The translations under genes and the position numbers were made by a program. This document shows positions 17,398 through 26,315 of a stretch of 64,000 bases of DNA, in pieces. Source of the stretch: UBA6080 sp964607515 (GTDB lineage Bacteria; Fermentibacterota; Fermentibacteria; Fermentibacterales; JCC-6); contig CAZSKU010000004.1 in assembly GCA_964607515.1 (NCBI GenBank), positions 1 through 64,000 of the forward strand, written 5' to 3'. How positions within the stretch are numbered: position 1 is the stretch's first letter; each line of letters opens with the position of its first letter. The notes under the pieces are model-generated. The model was given only the letters and a program-made list of their open reading frames with translations. It ran no database searches and was not told the origin of the DNA.

Positions 17398-20300
17398 TCA
17401 TCGTGAGCCTCCCCCGCCCCTGGCGGCGACCGTTTTAAGCTCGTCCAGAACCCTTCCGGTATCCCAGTGGGGAGACGACCTCTGAAGGCCCTCGCCCACG
17501 GCGATGCACTCGTGTAGGACTTCAAGGTCACCGGTTGCCTGATGAAGGTAGCGCAGCAGGTCGAACCTCTCCCAGTCGTCAGGGGTTTCCTTCAGAGCGT
17601 CCCTGAGCACGGCCTCGGCCTCCAAAACCCTTCCCATGAGAACCAGCAGTCTTCCGCGACACCCTGACAGGAAAGGCAGGTAGTCCCGGGAAAAACCCCG
17701 CTGCTCCACCTCGCGGATCACTTTCTCAGCGTCTTCGAGCCTTCCCATGTCCATGAGTATGCTGGACATCTCCAGGGCGTAATCGGTCCGGTGCAGACCG
17801 AGTTCCTCGTCCCTGCAGATATCCATGGCTTCCTCGAAGAGGTCCAGCGCCTCCCGGTTCCTTCCAGCCCTGTGACGGGCGTTGGCAAGATTGGCCAGGG
17901 CAATGGTCAGCGAGTCCTTCCCCCCGTATTTCCTGGCCAGTTCCACAGCTTTCTCCAGCAGCTGCGTCGCCTCCCTGGAGGGCGAACTCCTCTCCATCAG
18001 GGATCCGAGATTGCCAAGGGCCTGCAGTTCCACCAGTCTGCTGCCGGTTTTCCTGGCCAGATCGATGTGGACGCGGGTCATTCTCATGGCGTCTTCGAGC
18101 CTGCCGGGCAAGTATTTGTACACTAGAGCCAGGTTGCCCACCGAAAGGGTCTCCATCAGAAGATTTCCCGTGGACCGGGCGTACTCCAGTACTTCCAGGA
18201 GACCGGTTTCGGCCTGCTCGATCCGGTCCTGAAGCCTGAGGGTGCATCCGCAGGCGTTTCCCAGGGCCTTGTAGGCCAGAAGCCTGTTCTCCGGCGATCC
18301 CTCCCTGAACTCCATGTAGACCTTGTGAAGGGCTTCCCTCGCTTCTTCCGTTCTTCCCTCGAGCATCAGAATCCTGCCCCTGAGGTGAAGAACTTCGGGT
18401 CTCAGCGCGGGGCACTCCTCCTCCAGCCCTCCAAGGTACTCCGAAGCCTCCCCGGGTCTGCCGCTGTTGATCGCCAGGTTGGCCCTCATCAGTCTTATCC
18501 GGGAGTTCCGCTTCGGGTCACCGCCGGGCTCCCCCGCAGCCTGCTCGATGATATCCAGAGCCCTTCCCATGTCCCCGGAGGAGACATGAAGATCGTACAG
18601 CATGCCCAGGGCAGACATCCGCAGATCTCCGGAACAAGAAAGCTCCAGAACCTTGTCCATCTGAAGCTGACAGGAGGTACTCATCCTTCTCGACAGGGAG
18701 AACTCGCCGGCTTTCATAAACCATTCAGCAGCCTCTTCGGAAAGCCCGGCCTGCTCCTTCTGGCCGGCTATCAGACCGGCCTTGTCCGGGCTTCCCTTCC
18801 AGAGCCGCTCCATCTGCTCCGCGGCCCTGGCGTGCAGTCTGCCCCTTTCGCTGTGAAGCTGGAGACGGCAGGCGGCTTCCCTGAGCAGAACGTGTACGAA
18901 GCTGAATGCGCCGTCGGGGGTTCTGACCCATACCCTCTCCCTGACGCCTTTCTCCAGGAGTCCCGGGCAGGCGGCTTCCGGACAGAGACATTCCAGAATC
19001 TCCCCGTGGAATTCCCTTCCCAGAAGCCCCGCCGCGAGCACCGCCCGGCGAAGGTCGGGCCCCAGCCTGTCAAGCCGGGCTACCAGCAGCGCGTGAAGGC
19101 TTCCGGGGAAGCTCTGCTCGTCCGGAGGCGCATCCGCCGATTCAAGCATCCCTGCGTAATGCTCCATGAAAAAGGGAATCCCCTCGGTTCTCCCGTGGAA
19201 CCAGTCAAGAAGCGCCTCCGAGGGATGACGGCCCAGGCTCCACTGCAGAAAGCGCAGACACCCATCCCGGGTAAGCGGTTCCAGCTCCATGACTTCCGGG
19301 TCTATCCCCAGGTCTTCGGTCCTTTCGCCGGCGTCGGGTCTGGCCAGAAGGAGAACCGGAGGACGGTCGTCACGCAGTTCCTTCAGGACCGCCGAGAGCA
19401 ACCGCATGGAGTCGGGGTCGATCCACTGGAAATCATCCACCGTGAGGAGAGTCCTTCCCAGAAGACCGTAACCCCTGATGAAGGCCGCTGTCACGGAGAC
19501 GGTGTTGTTGAACCTGCCCTGGGGGTCCAGCCCCTGATACAGCGATTTATCCCAGCCGAACCCCACCATCGCCGCCAGCAGGGACTCGGCCCGAAGCAGT
19601 TCGTCGGCCACCTGCTCGGCTTCCGGGTCGGACCTCTCCTCCAGTTTGTCGATAAAGCCGTAGAGCTTCTCCTTGAATGCAGAAAGACCATCCTGAAGGC
19701 CCCTCTCCCCGAGCCAACCCCGGAACCAGTCCGAGAACACGTCCGACCCCTCGGCGGAAAGACTCCTGCACCTCAGATTCATGATGAAGCCGCTGCCGAC
19801 ACCGGCATGGATTTCCTCGCAGAGCCTGGTCTTGCCCATGCCGGTTTCACCGATAAGCATCACTGACGACCCCGGAACCGAGAGAGCACCCCTGATCCTT
19901 TCCAGCAGCTGGTCCCTCTCTATCAGCGGTGGAACCGCTCCCCTGTTTTCCCGCCTTTTCTTCCATGGAGAGAGAACCATGGAATCCACCGGCCCCGGGA
20001 ATCCCTTCAGGGTCACTTCCCGGCACTGCCGGACCCCCATTCCGGAAGAATCGTTGAACAGGGCATCGCACAATACGCTGTTCCAGGCTGCGGCATCATG
20101 AAGTCGGGCTGCCAGGTTCACCGAGGAACCGAGCACGGTGTATGCTTCCAGAAGAGGCGTTACCAGGGTGCCGCTGAAAACCAGCCCCGTGGCGGCTCCG
20201 GCACGGACCCTTCCCGGGGCTTTGCCGAAAACTCTCCTGATGAAGGCATCAGCCCTCTGAGGATCGTCCTCCCGGGTTTTCGGAGCGCCGAACACCACCA

Positions 20301-21003
20301 GCATCAGGTGGCCCTCCGCCCCGGCCTCGAGCCCGGATACGAATCCTCCGAACTCCTCGGCTGCGTCGAGAACCGTCTCCTGGAACGCCCGGGGACAGCT
20401 GCTCCCGCTGCGGTTTTCCAGTGATAGGAAGATGCTGGATACCTGCCGGAACTGGTTCGCCGTACCGTCTTCGAACAGGTCGGCCGGCAGGAACACCTCC
20501 GTCGCCCGTGGAGACTGTTCCTGCGGTGAGGTGGATGAACGTTCGCCGGATGACGGGGCTGTTCGGGAATCGCCGGCAGCCATGCTAAGTGCAGGCCCCT
20601 GGAAACTGAAGAACGCCCAGGAAGCCCTGGGAATCACGTCCCAGTAGACCTCTCCGACCCCCACGGATGCCCTGATAGGGAGAGTATCGCCGGAACCGAG
20701 TCTTAGCAGCCTTTCTGCAGCGGCTCGAGCGTCATTCCCGCCCCCGGGAAAGACCGTGGTCACCGCATCTCCCGCGAAGGAGACGGGATAGCCGCCGTGA
20801 TCGGCGCAGACCTCCACCACCTGCGACAGGGTTCCGCTGACTTCACGGGCCACCATCTCGGCGCCGTCGGAACCCATTCCCCACAGATTCCCGAATCTTG
20901 AGGTGAAGCCCCTGATATCAGCCTTGAGCGCCGCTCCGGAGAAGCCGCCGGCGAGATACCCCCTTCGCGCGGCCTGTCTGATGAAATCGGGAGCCTGTTT
21001 CAA
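17398..21003 (-). CDS. Soluble adenylyl-cyclase-like protein: two cyclase domains, ATPase, TPRs
   Basis: I favour the TTG at 21003 (GGGAAGGGA just upstream), giving 1201 residues; the frame continues upstream through a terminator and is unlikely to be coding there. Domain order: class III cyclase domain 1 (about 25-145), cyclase domain 2 (about 185-320), STAND/AAA-type NTPase with Walker A GETGMGKT (385-392) and Walker B LLTVDDFQ (519-526), then many TPR-like repeats to the C-terminus. Domain 1 keeps both metal-binding Asp (Asp29 in ADIRGF, Asp79 in AGDA) but has ALSMAAG where Asn/Arg are expected. Domain 2 lacks both Asp but keeps Asn296 and Arg300 in SSVNLAAR. The predicted product is cAMP; cGMP cannot be excluded. 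It appears monocistronic. Confidence 0.85.
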   Translation of the reverse strand: MKQAPDFIRQAARRGYLAGGFSGAALKADIRGFTSRFGNLWGMGSDGAEMVAREVSGTLSQVVEVCADHGGYPVSFAGDAVTTVFPGGGNDARAAAERLLRLGSGDTLPIRASVGVGEVYWDVIPRASWAFFSFQGPALSMAAGDSRTAPSSGERSSTSPQEQSPRATEVFLPADLFEDGTANQFRQVSSIFLSLENRSGSSCPRAFQETVLDAAEEFGGFVSGLEAGAEGHLMLVVFGAPKTREDDPQRADAFIRRVFGKAPGRVRAGAATGLVFSGTLVTPLLEAYTVLGSSVNLAARLHDAAAWNSVLCDALFNDSSGMGVRQCREVTLKGFPGPVDSMVLSPWKKRRENRGAVPPLIERDQLLERIRGALSVPGSSVMLIGETGMGKTRLCEEIHAGVGSGFIMNLRCRSLSAEGSDVFSDWFRGWLGERGLQDGLSAFKEKLYGFIDKLEERSDPEAEQVADELLRAESLLAAMVGFGWDKSLYQGLDPQGRFNNTVSVTAAFIRGYGLLGRTLLTVDDFQWIDPDSMRLLSAVLKELRDDRPPVLLLARPDAGERTEDLGIDPEVMELEPLTRDGCLRFLQWSLGRHPSEALLDWFHGRTEGIPFFMEHYAGMLESADAPPDEQSFPGSLHALLVARLDRLGPDLRRAVLAAGLLGREFHGEILECLCPEAACPGLLEKGVRERVWVRTPDGAFSFVHVLLREAACRLQLHSERGRLHARAAEQMERLWKGSPDKAGLIAGQKEQAGLSEEAAEWFMKAGEFSLSRRMSTSCQLQMDKVLELSCSGDLRMSALGMLYDLHVSSGDMGRALDIIEQAAGEPGGDPKRNSRIRLMRANLAINSGRPGEASEYLGGLEEECPALRPEVLHLRGRILMLEGRTEEAREALHKVYMEFREGSPENRLLAYKALGNACGCTLRLQDRIEQAETGLLEVLEYARSTGNLLMETLSVGNLALVYKYLPGRLEDAMRMTRVHIDLARKTGSRLVELQALGNLGSLMERSSPSREATQLLEKAVELARKYGGKDSLTIALANLANARHRAGRNREALDLFEEAMDICRDEELGLHRTDYALEMSSILMDMGRLEDAEKVIREVEQRGFSRDYLPFLSGCRGRLLVLMGRVLEAEAVLRDALKETPDDWERFDLLRYLHQATGDLEVLHECIAVGEGLQRSSPHWDTGRVLDELKTVAARGGGGSR

Positions 21004-21097
21004 TAGTCCCTTCCCAGCGGAGAACACCCGGTAAAGGTAGCAAAGGGCCGGTGGGAAAGCAAACCGGAACGCTGGGACGCCTATCCGTGCTGAAAAG

Positions 21098-21125
21098 ACC
21101 GCGGGCCGGAAACCCGGCCCGCGGT
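21098..21125 (-). terminator. Intrinsic terminator of the BNR-repeat gene
   Basis: A perfect 12-bp stem (ACCGCGGGCCGG / CCGGCCCGCGGT) with a 4-base loop is followed on the minus strand by TCTTTTC. It starts 14 bp after the stop codon of the BNR-repeat protein and separates it from the cyclase gene. Confidence 0.85.
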
Positions 21126-21139
21126 AACGGCAGCCGGAG

Positions 21140-23332
21140 CTACCGGGTAACCACCAGGCGGGTGGAGACGGAAACCCCGGAATGCTCCATGCGGATAAGG
21201 TACACCCCCGGAACCATGCGGTCAGCGGGAATGGTAACGGCATGTTCGCCGCCGGAAAGGTCCGCCAGGGTCCCCCCCCATATCAGTCGTCCCGCCAGGT
21301 CGAACACCTCCAGTCTCACTACGCCATGGAAGGGGATACGGAAACCTAGGGAAACGGTTCCCCCGGAAGACGGATTTGGGCTGACCGTCAGTTCAAAGGT
21401 CTGAACCGGAGTCTGAACTCCTCCCTCAACCCCGGTGCCGTTGTAGCTTCTCCATACGGAACTGGCGGGTGTCCCGGCGTACAGGTAGAAGCTCTCCGAA
21501 TCGTACAGACAGCTTATGGAAGCGGGAGCCGCAGCGATCTGCGCCGGGGCGCCGGACCAGTTCTCCCACTTCCACACTCCCTGGGAGGCGGTGCCAACGA
21601 TCAGGCCTGAGCCATCGCTGGCGAGTACGGCGTCAACCGAGGAGCCGAAGGCCGTTGTCACCCTGGTCCAGCTGGCTCCGGCGTTCACCGATGAATAGAG
21701 GCCCGATGAGGATGCCGCAGCAAGGTGATTCCCGTCGGAGGGATTCACTACAAGCCGGTAGGGCGTTCCGGACCATCCGGCGGCGGTGACGCTTTCCCAT
21801 GAAGCGCCGCCGTCATCCGTGGAATAGACCTTCCATGCGCCGCCCTCGTATACCAGGGAGAAGACTCTGTCGGTGTCCGAGGGATCCACCGCCAGCGCCC
21901 TGCAATACCTGTAATCGGTTCCCGTGGACAGGGTGTACCGGGTCCAGGAGGAGCCGTTGTTCCCGGTTCTGGAAAGAACCACCGAATAGTCGGGAGCCGT
22001 GTACTTGTACCCAGTATACCAGTAGGTGTCGCCCCCGCCGTGCACCAGATCGTATCCACTGCCGTAGTAGTTGTCCACTTTCGTCCAGACGGAACCTCCG
22101 TCTGTGCTCGCATAGAGCTCGACGCCGCCTCAACCGCTTCCTTCGAGACCCAGGATGACGTCGGCTCCGTCGGTCGCCATGCGAACGAAATCACCGCAGG
22201 CTGAGGGCCTGGACACGAACTGCCATGAGCCCGACGGGCCGTCCTGCATCCTGTAGAGCCCCTGTGTGGCCATGTTGACCCAGATGTATCCGTTGGACCG
22301 GATCATGGAGACCACGTTTCCGATCACCAGTCCGCTGTTGCTCAGGATCCACGAACTGCCGCCGTCGGTGCTCCTGAAGAAGCCCGCGGTGCTTCCGGTG
22401 TAGGCCAGGGAGGCGTTCTCCCGGTCTGGAACGATCCATTTGCAGTTGCTTCCGGAGAACCCCGACGTGACGTTGCTCCAGGATGCGCCGGCGTTGGTGC
22501 TGCGGTACGTCCGGTTGAGCCCGGCGCCGAGCACGAGGTTGTTGTCCACCGGGCTGAAGCTGAGCCCGTAGTTGTAGTACTGGGTGATCCTTGTCCAGCT
22601 GGACCCGCCGTCGGTGCTCCTGTGAAGGGCGAGATAAGCCCCGGCCAGCATGATGGACGGATTCGCGGGGTGATAGGCCAGACCCTCGAAATAGTAGTCC
22701 GAGGAAGCGCCTGAGGGGGTGATGTCAGTGAAGGTCGCTCCTCCGTCGGTGGAATGGAAGAGCTGGGCGATGGTTCCCCCGTCGGACCTGTACCCACCCA
22801 CCATTATGAGGTTCGGGGCGGAGTGGGCCACGGCTATGCTTCGTCCGTAGGAGTGCAATCCCGCCGGGCCCAGATAGGTGCTGGACCAGTTGGCGCCGCC
22901 GTCGGTGCTCTTGAAGAAGGTCATCCGCCAGAAGCTGCCGTCATACTTGTACCCCGTGGCGTATACCACGGAACCGTTCGTGGGGTGTGCCGCGCCCAGC
23001 CAGAAAACAGTGTTGCTGAAGGTTCCGGTGGTCCACGTCTGCCCACCGTCGGAAGACCTCCAGATCCTGCTGCTCCCCATGGCCACCAGGGTGCCGTCTG
23101 CGGTGATCACCATGTCGTAGGGAGTCGACCCCGAAAAAGTGGACAGCGACTCCCAGGAGAGTCCCCGGTCCACGGAACGCACCACCACAGTGGGGTTGTA
23201 CCCGGACATGCCGTACAGTATGTCCTCATCCAGGGGGGACTGCACGATAGCTTTGATCTCGCCGCCCTCGGGCCCGAGGCTCTCGAAGGGACCATAGCCG
23301 ATGATCAGCAGCAGAATCAGCGGCAATACCAT
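21140..23332 (-). pseudogene. BNR/Asp-box repeat surface protein, interrupted by one in-frame TGA
   Basis: A 730-codon reading frame runs from the ATG at 23332 (AAAGGAGAG upstream) to the TAA at 21140 with a single internal stop, TGA at 22132-22130. The part before it (400 residues) has a short signal peptide (MVLPLILLLIIGYG) and many Asp-box motifs (STDGG, SWxxV). The part after it continues the same repeats in the same frame and ends with a sorting domain (VSPNPSSG, VFDLAGRLI, GVYLIRM). Restoring one base (TGA to GGA) would give a Gly-rich linker. It is either a nonsense mutation, a sequencing error, or read-through. Without the second half the product could not be sorted. TGA is a normal stop elsewhere here. 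Confidence 0.85.
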
Positions 23333-23432
23333 CTTCTCTCCTTTCCCTGAAACATTTTCCATCAGTCGGGTATACAATTTTCCGCAAGAATGGAAAAAAC
23401 AAGCCCGGAACAGAGAGGCTCCGGGAAGGATA

Positions 23433-23461
23433 TTGACTCACAGGCGTTGATGACCTATCGT
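23433..23461 (+). promoter_or_regulatory. Putative promoter for the small membrane protein gene
   Basis: TTGACT (23433-23438), 17-bp spacer, TATCGT (23456-23461), 20 bp before the ATG at 23481, which has GGAGGAG at 23471-23477. The -35 matches the consensus at 5 of 6 positions, the -10 at 4 of 6. Confidence 0.45.
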
Positions 23462-23480
23462 TGCGAACCCGGAGGAGCCG

Positions 23481-23615
23481 ATGAAAAGAATCAACTGGAA
23501 ACATGCCTTCATCGGTCTCATTCTGGGAGCCCTCATAGCCCTATTCGTCTCGGGCGAATTAAACGGAAGGGTCGCGGAAAGTGTTCAGGGCGTTGAGACC
23601 GGGTCTGACGGCTAA
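23481..23615 (+). CDS. 44-residue single-pass membrane protein
   Basis: A short gene with an excellent ribosome binding site (GGAGGAGCC directly before ATG) and a plausible promoter. The product has a basic start (MKRINWKH), one hydrophobic helix (AFIGLILGALIALFVSG) and a short polar tail. It overlaps the next gene by 35 bp in another frame. Function unknown. It may be the first gene of the polysaccharide operon or a leader protein. If the two frames were joined by a frameshift the product would have two membrane helices. Confidence 0.6.
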   Translation: MKRINWKHAFIGLILGALIALFVSGELNGRVAESVQGVETGSDG

Positions 23616-24141
23616 GCTCTACTCTCTGATCGGAGGGATGGGAACCGGCATGGCGATAACCATCGCCGCGATGCTGACGGTGCCTTCGCCTCAGATCGCC
23701 CCCCTGGAGGTCGTTCCGATTCGGATCGAGCCCAAGTCTCTCGCCCATGAAAAGACTCGAAGCGCCTCCGTGCCGGATGAGTCTCCTTCAACCGAGCCGG
23801 CCCCTTCCCTCGACTTTGAAGCGCCCAGGAATCTTGAGGCCGTGCCGGTCATCCACGATAACCCGGTTCTCGCTTTCGACATCCCCGACCAGTCGGCCCG
23901 GAACTTCTCCCTGCAGATGCAGGTGGAACGGTCCAGCAACCATAGGCTGATCAGTCAGCTCCACCACACATGGCAGCCCGTTCCGGATTACGAAACGCCC
24001 CGCTACCTGCCCCATGCCGGCTCCGGCAACGACCCCCGGCGTTACTCCCCGCACCAGCCGGACGTCACCGGCGGGGAGGGGGGCAGACCCAGGCCTCCGG
24101 AAGGCCCCGACCCGGCCGCAGGCAAAGACAAGGCCGACTGA
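23581..24141 (+). CDS. Hypothetical membrane-anchored Pro-rich protein
   Basis: The frame opens with GTG at 23581; ATGs at 23638 and 23650 (GGAGGG nearby) are alternative starts. The product, up to 186 residues, has one hydrophobic segment near its N-terminus (LIGGMGTGMAITIAAML). After that comes a long low-complexity region rich in Pro, Glu and Arg, with no domain I recognise. Topology would place the tail outside the cytoplasm. It overlaps the 44-residue gene and precedes rmlA by 106 bp. Codon use is ordinary for the region, but expression is not proven and some of the frame may be fortuitous. Confidence 0.45.
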   Translation: MFRALRPGLTAKLYSLIGGMGTGMAITIAAMLTVPSPQIAPLEVVPIRIEPKSLAHEKTRSASVPDESPSTEPAPSLDFEAPRNLEAVPVIHDNPVLAFDIPDQSARNFSLQMQVERSSNHRLISQLHHTWQPVPDYETPRYLPHAGSGNDPRRYSPHQPDVTGGEGGRPRPPEGPDPAAGKDKAD

Positions 24142-24190
24142 CGGGCGGAGGGCGATCTCCATTCCAGAACAGATACCGGATCTCCGTGTG

Positions 24191-24207
24191 AAAGCCCCTG
24201 TGGCTTT
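24191..24207 (+). other. Hairpin in the leader of rmlA
   Basis: AAAGCC-CCTGT-GGCTTT, a 6-bp stem, sits 40 bp before the rmlA start. It could be a weak terminator or leader structure; no U-tract follows. Confidence 0.3.
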
Positions 24208-24247
24208 GCCGGAAGAGCCCCTGCATATTCGCTCGAATGGAGGTCGC

Positions 24248-25126
24248 ATGAAAGGAATAATCCTGGCCGGAGGGAGCGGCTCCAGGCTCCATCCCATGAC
24301 CATCGCCGTGAGCAAGCAGCTTCTTCCGGTGTACGACAAGCCCATGGTCTACTACCCCCTCAGCACACTGATGCTGGCGGGAATCAGAGAGATACTGGTC
24401 ATTTCCACCCCCCACGACCTGCCGTTGTTCAGATCGTTGCTGGGTTCCGGAGAACGGCTGGGACTATCCCTGGAGTACGCGGAACAACCCCGGCCGGAGG
24501 GGCTTGCCCAGGCCTTCCACATCGGCGAGGAGTTCCTCGAGGGTGGCAGCGCGTGCCTCATCCTGGGCGACAATATCTTCTACGGACAGGGGCTTCCCGC
24601 CATGCTGCAGAGCGCCCGGGACCAGGCCGAGGCCGGTGGAGCCGTCATTTTCGGCTACAGGGTCGCAGATCCCCAGCGATACGGAGTAGTTGAGTTCGAC
24701 AGGAACCTGGCGGTAAAATCCATAGAGGAGAAGCCGGAGGCCCCCCGGAGCAACTACGCCATCACCGGCCTCTACTTCTACGACAGCCAGGTGTGCCGTC
24801 TGGCCGGGGCCATCACCCCCTCGGCCAGGGGAGAGCTGGAGATAACCTCCCTCAACAGCCTCTACCTGGAACAGGGGCAACTTTCCTGCAGGCTTCTGGG
24901 CAGGGGGGTGGCGTGGCTCGACACCGGCACGCCCGACAGCCTGGCTGAGGCCAGCAACTACTTCATGACCATCGAGAAGCGACAGGGGCTCAAGGTCTCA
25001 TGCCTCGAAGAGATAGCTGTCCACATGGGTTATGTGGACCGGGAAGTGATGCTGCGCCTGGTGGAGGGTCTTCCCGGCGGGTATTACGGCTACATCGCCT
25101 CGAGGCTCAGGGAGCGGGATGGGTGA
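24248..25126 (+). CDS. rfbA: Glucose-1-phosphate thymidylyltransferase (RmlA)
   Basis: The ATG at 24248 has GGAGGT 4 bp upstream and yields 292 residues, the usual RmlA length. Motifs: nucleotide-binding GGSGSRLHPMT, KQLLPVYDKPM, ILGDNIFYG with the metal Asp, IEEKPEAPRSNYAITGLY and DTGTPDSL. It makes dTDP-glucose from glucose-1-phosphate and dTTP, the first step toward dTDP-deoxy sugars. It is first in a tight run with two aminotransferases and an acyltransferase (8, 11 and 4 bp overlaps). No dTDP-glucose 4,6-dehydratase (RmlB) is in the window. Confidence 0.95.
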   Translation: MKGIILAGGSGSRLHPMTIAVSKQLLPVYDKPMVYYPLSTLMLAGIREILVISTPHDLPLFRSLLGSGERLGLSLEYAEQPRPEGLAQAFHIGEEFLEGGSACLILGDNIFYGQGLPAMLQSARDQAEAGGAVIFGYRVADPQRYGVVEFDRNLAVKSIEEKPEAPRSNYAITGLYFYDSQVCRLAGAITPSARGELEITSLNSLYLEQGQLSCRLLGRGVAWLDTGTPDSLAEASNYFMTIEKRQGLKVSCLEEIAVHMGYVDREVMLRLVEGLPGGYYGYIASRLRERDG

Positions 25127-26315
25127 TCTGGCGGTCCTGGGTGGACGCCCGGCGTTTAGTGAACCGCTTCATGTGGGCAGACCCAACCTGCCCGACCGGG
25201 ACACCTTCAACGCTCTGCTGGACGAGATGTTCCGGAGCCGTTGGTTCACCAACTACGGCCCCCTGGTCCAGAGGTTCCAGTCGGCCCTTCAGGACCGTCT
25301 CAAGGTTGCCCACTGCATACCCCTGTGCAACGGAACCGTCGCCCTTGAACTGGCCTGCAGGGCCATCGGTCTGTCGGGAGAGGTCATCGTACCCTCCTTC
25401 ACCTTCATCGCCACTGCCCACGCCCTGAAATGGCAGGAGATCACCCCCGTGTTCTGCGACATGAGGGAGTCGGACTTCACCATAGACCCCGAGGCCATCG
25501 AGGACCTGATCACCGAGAGGACCACCGGAATCATCGGAGTACACGTATACGGGAACCCCTGCGATCACCGGGCCATTCGGGACATCGCCGACAGACACCG
25601 CCTGAAGGTGGTGTACGACGCCGCCCATGCCTTCACCAACGAGGCCGACGGCATTCCGGTTTGCCGCCTGGGTGACATCTCGGTGCTGAGCTTCCACGCC
25701 ACCAAGTTCTTCAGCACCTTCGAGGGCGGAGCGGTGGCCACCGATGACGACGAACTGGCCGGCAGAATCAGGCTGATGATGAATTTCGGCTTCGGCGGCA
25801 GGCACAAGGACAGGGTGGATTTCGTGGGCATCAACGGGAAGATGACCGAGGTGTGCTCCGCCATGGGACTGGCCATGCTGGACCGGGTGGAGGAGCTGAG
25901 GGAGATGAACCGGTTGAACCACGCCTCATACGGGGAACACCTTAAGGGTATTCCCGGGATCCGCCTGTGTGAACCCTCTCCGGAACTCACCGCCAGGAAC
26001 TGGCAGTACGTCATAGTAAGGGTGGAAAAGGACGACTTCGGCCTCACCAGGGATGAGCTGGTGGCGGTTCTGGAGGCGGAAAACATCCTTGCCAGGCGTT
26101 ACTTCTATCCCGGGTGCCACAGGATGGAGCCCTACGTGAACGAGTTCCCGAACAAGGGCAGGCTTCTCCCGGTGACCGACAGGGTCTCCGAGACGGTGAT
26201 CTCCCTGCCCACCGGGGAGGCGGTGGACCGGGGTGCCATCGGAAGGATCGCCGGGATCCTCCGCCTGGCCCGCGACAGCGCCGAGAAGGTGAAGAAAGCG
26301 CTGCATGGCCGATAG
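25119..26315 (+). CDS. DegT/DnrJ/EryC1-type sugar aminotransferase
   Basis: A 398-residue PLP enzyme. The Schiff-base lysine is Lys196 in SFHATKFFSTFEGG, the Asp that binds the pyridine nitrogen is in VVYDAAHAF, and the substrate-loop motif NYGP and FTFIATAHAL are family-typical. It transfers an amino group from glutamate to a keto-deoxy sugar nucleotide. With RmlA directly upstream (8-bp overlap) the substrate is most likely a dTDP-keto-6-deoxyhexose, giving a 3- or 4-amino sugar. Start ATG. The phrase SFHATKFF is typical of VioA/FdtB-like enzymes, but regiochemistry cannot be decided from sequence alone. Confidence 0.9.
   Translation: MGDLAVLGGRPAFSEPLHVGRPNLPDRDTFNALLDEMFRSRWFTNYGPLVQRFQSALQDRLKVAHCIPLCNGTVALELACRAIGLSGEVIVPSFTFIATAHALKWQEITPVFCDMRESDFTIDPEAIEDLITERTTGIIGVHVYGNPCDHRAIRDIADRHRLKVVYDAAHAFTNEADGIPVCRLGDISVLSFHATKFFSTFEGGAVATDDDELAGRIRLMMNFGFGGRHKDRVDFVGINGKMTEVCSAMGLAMLDRVEELREMNRLNHASYGEHLKGIPGIRLCEPSPELTARNWQYVIVRVEKDDFGLTRDELVAVLEAENILARRYFYPGCHRMEPYVNEFPNKGRLLPVTDRVSETVISLPTGEAVDRGAIGRIAGILRLARDSAEKVKKALHGR

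Noticed and set aside
22130..22132. TGA recoded as glycine or selenocysteine
   Set aside because: Many intact genes here end with TGA, so genome-wide reassignment to Gly is excluded. The codon is in a Gly-rich linker of a non-redox protein and I see no convincing SECIS-like hairpin directly after it.
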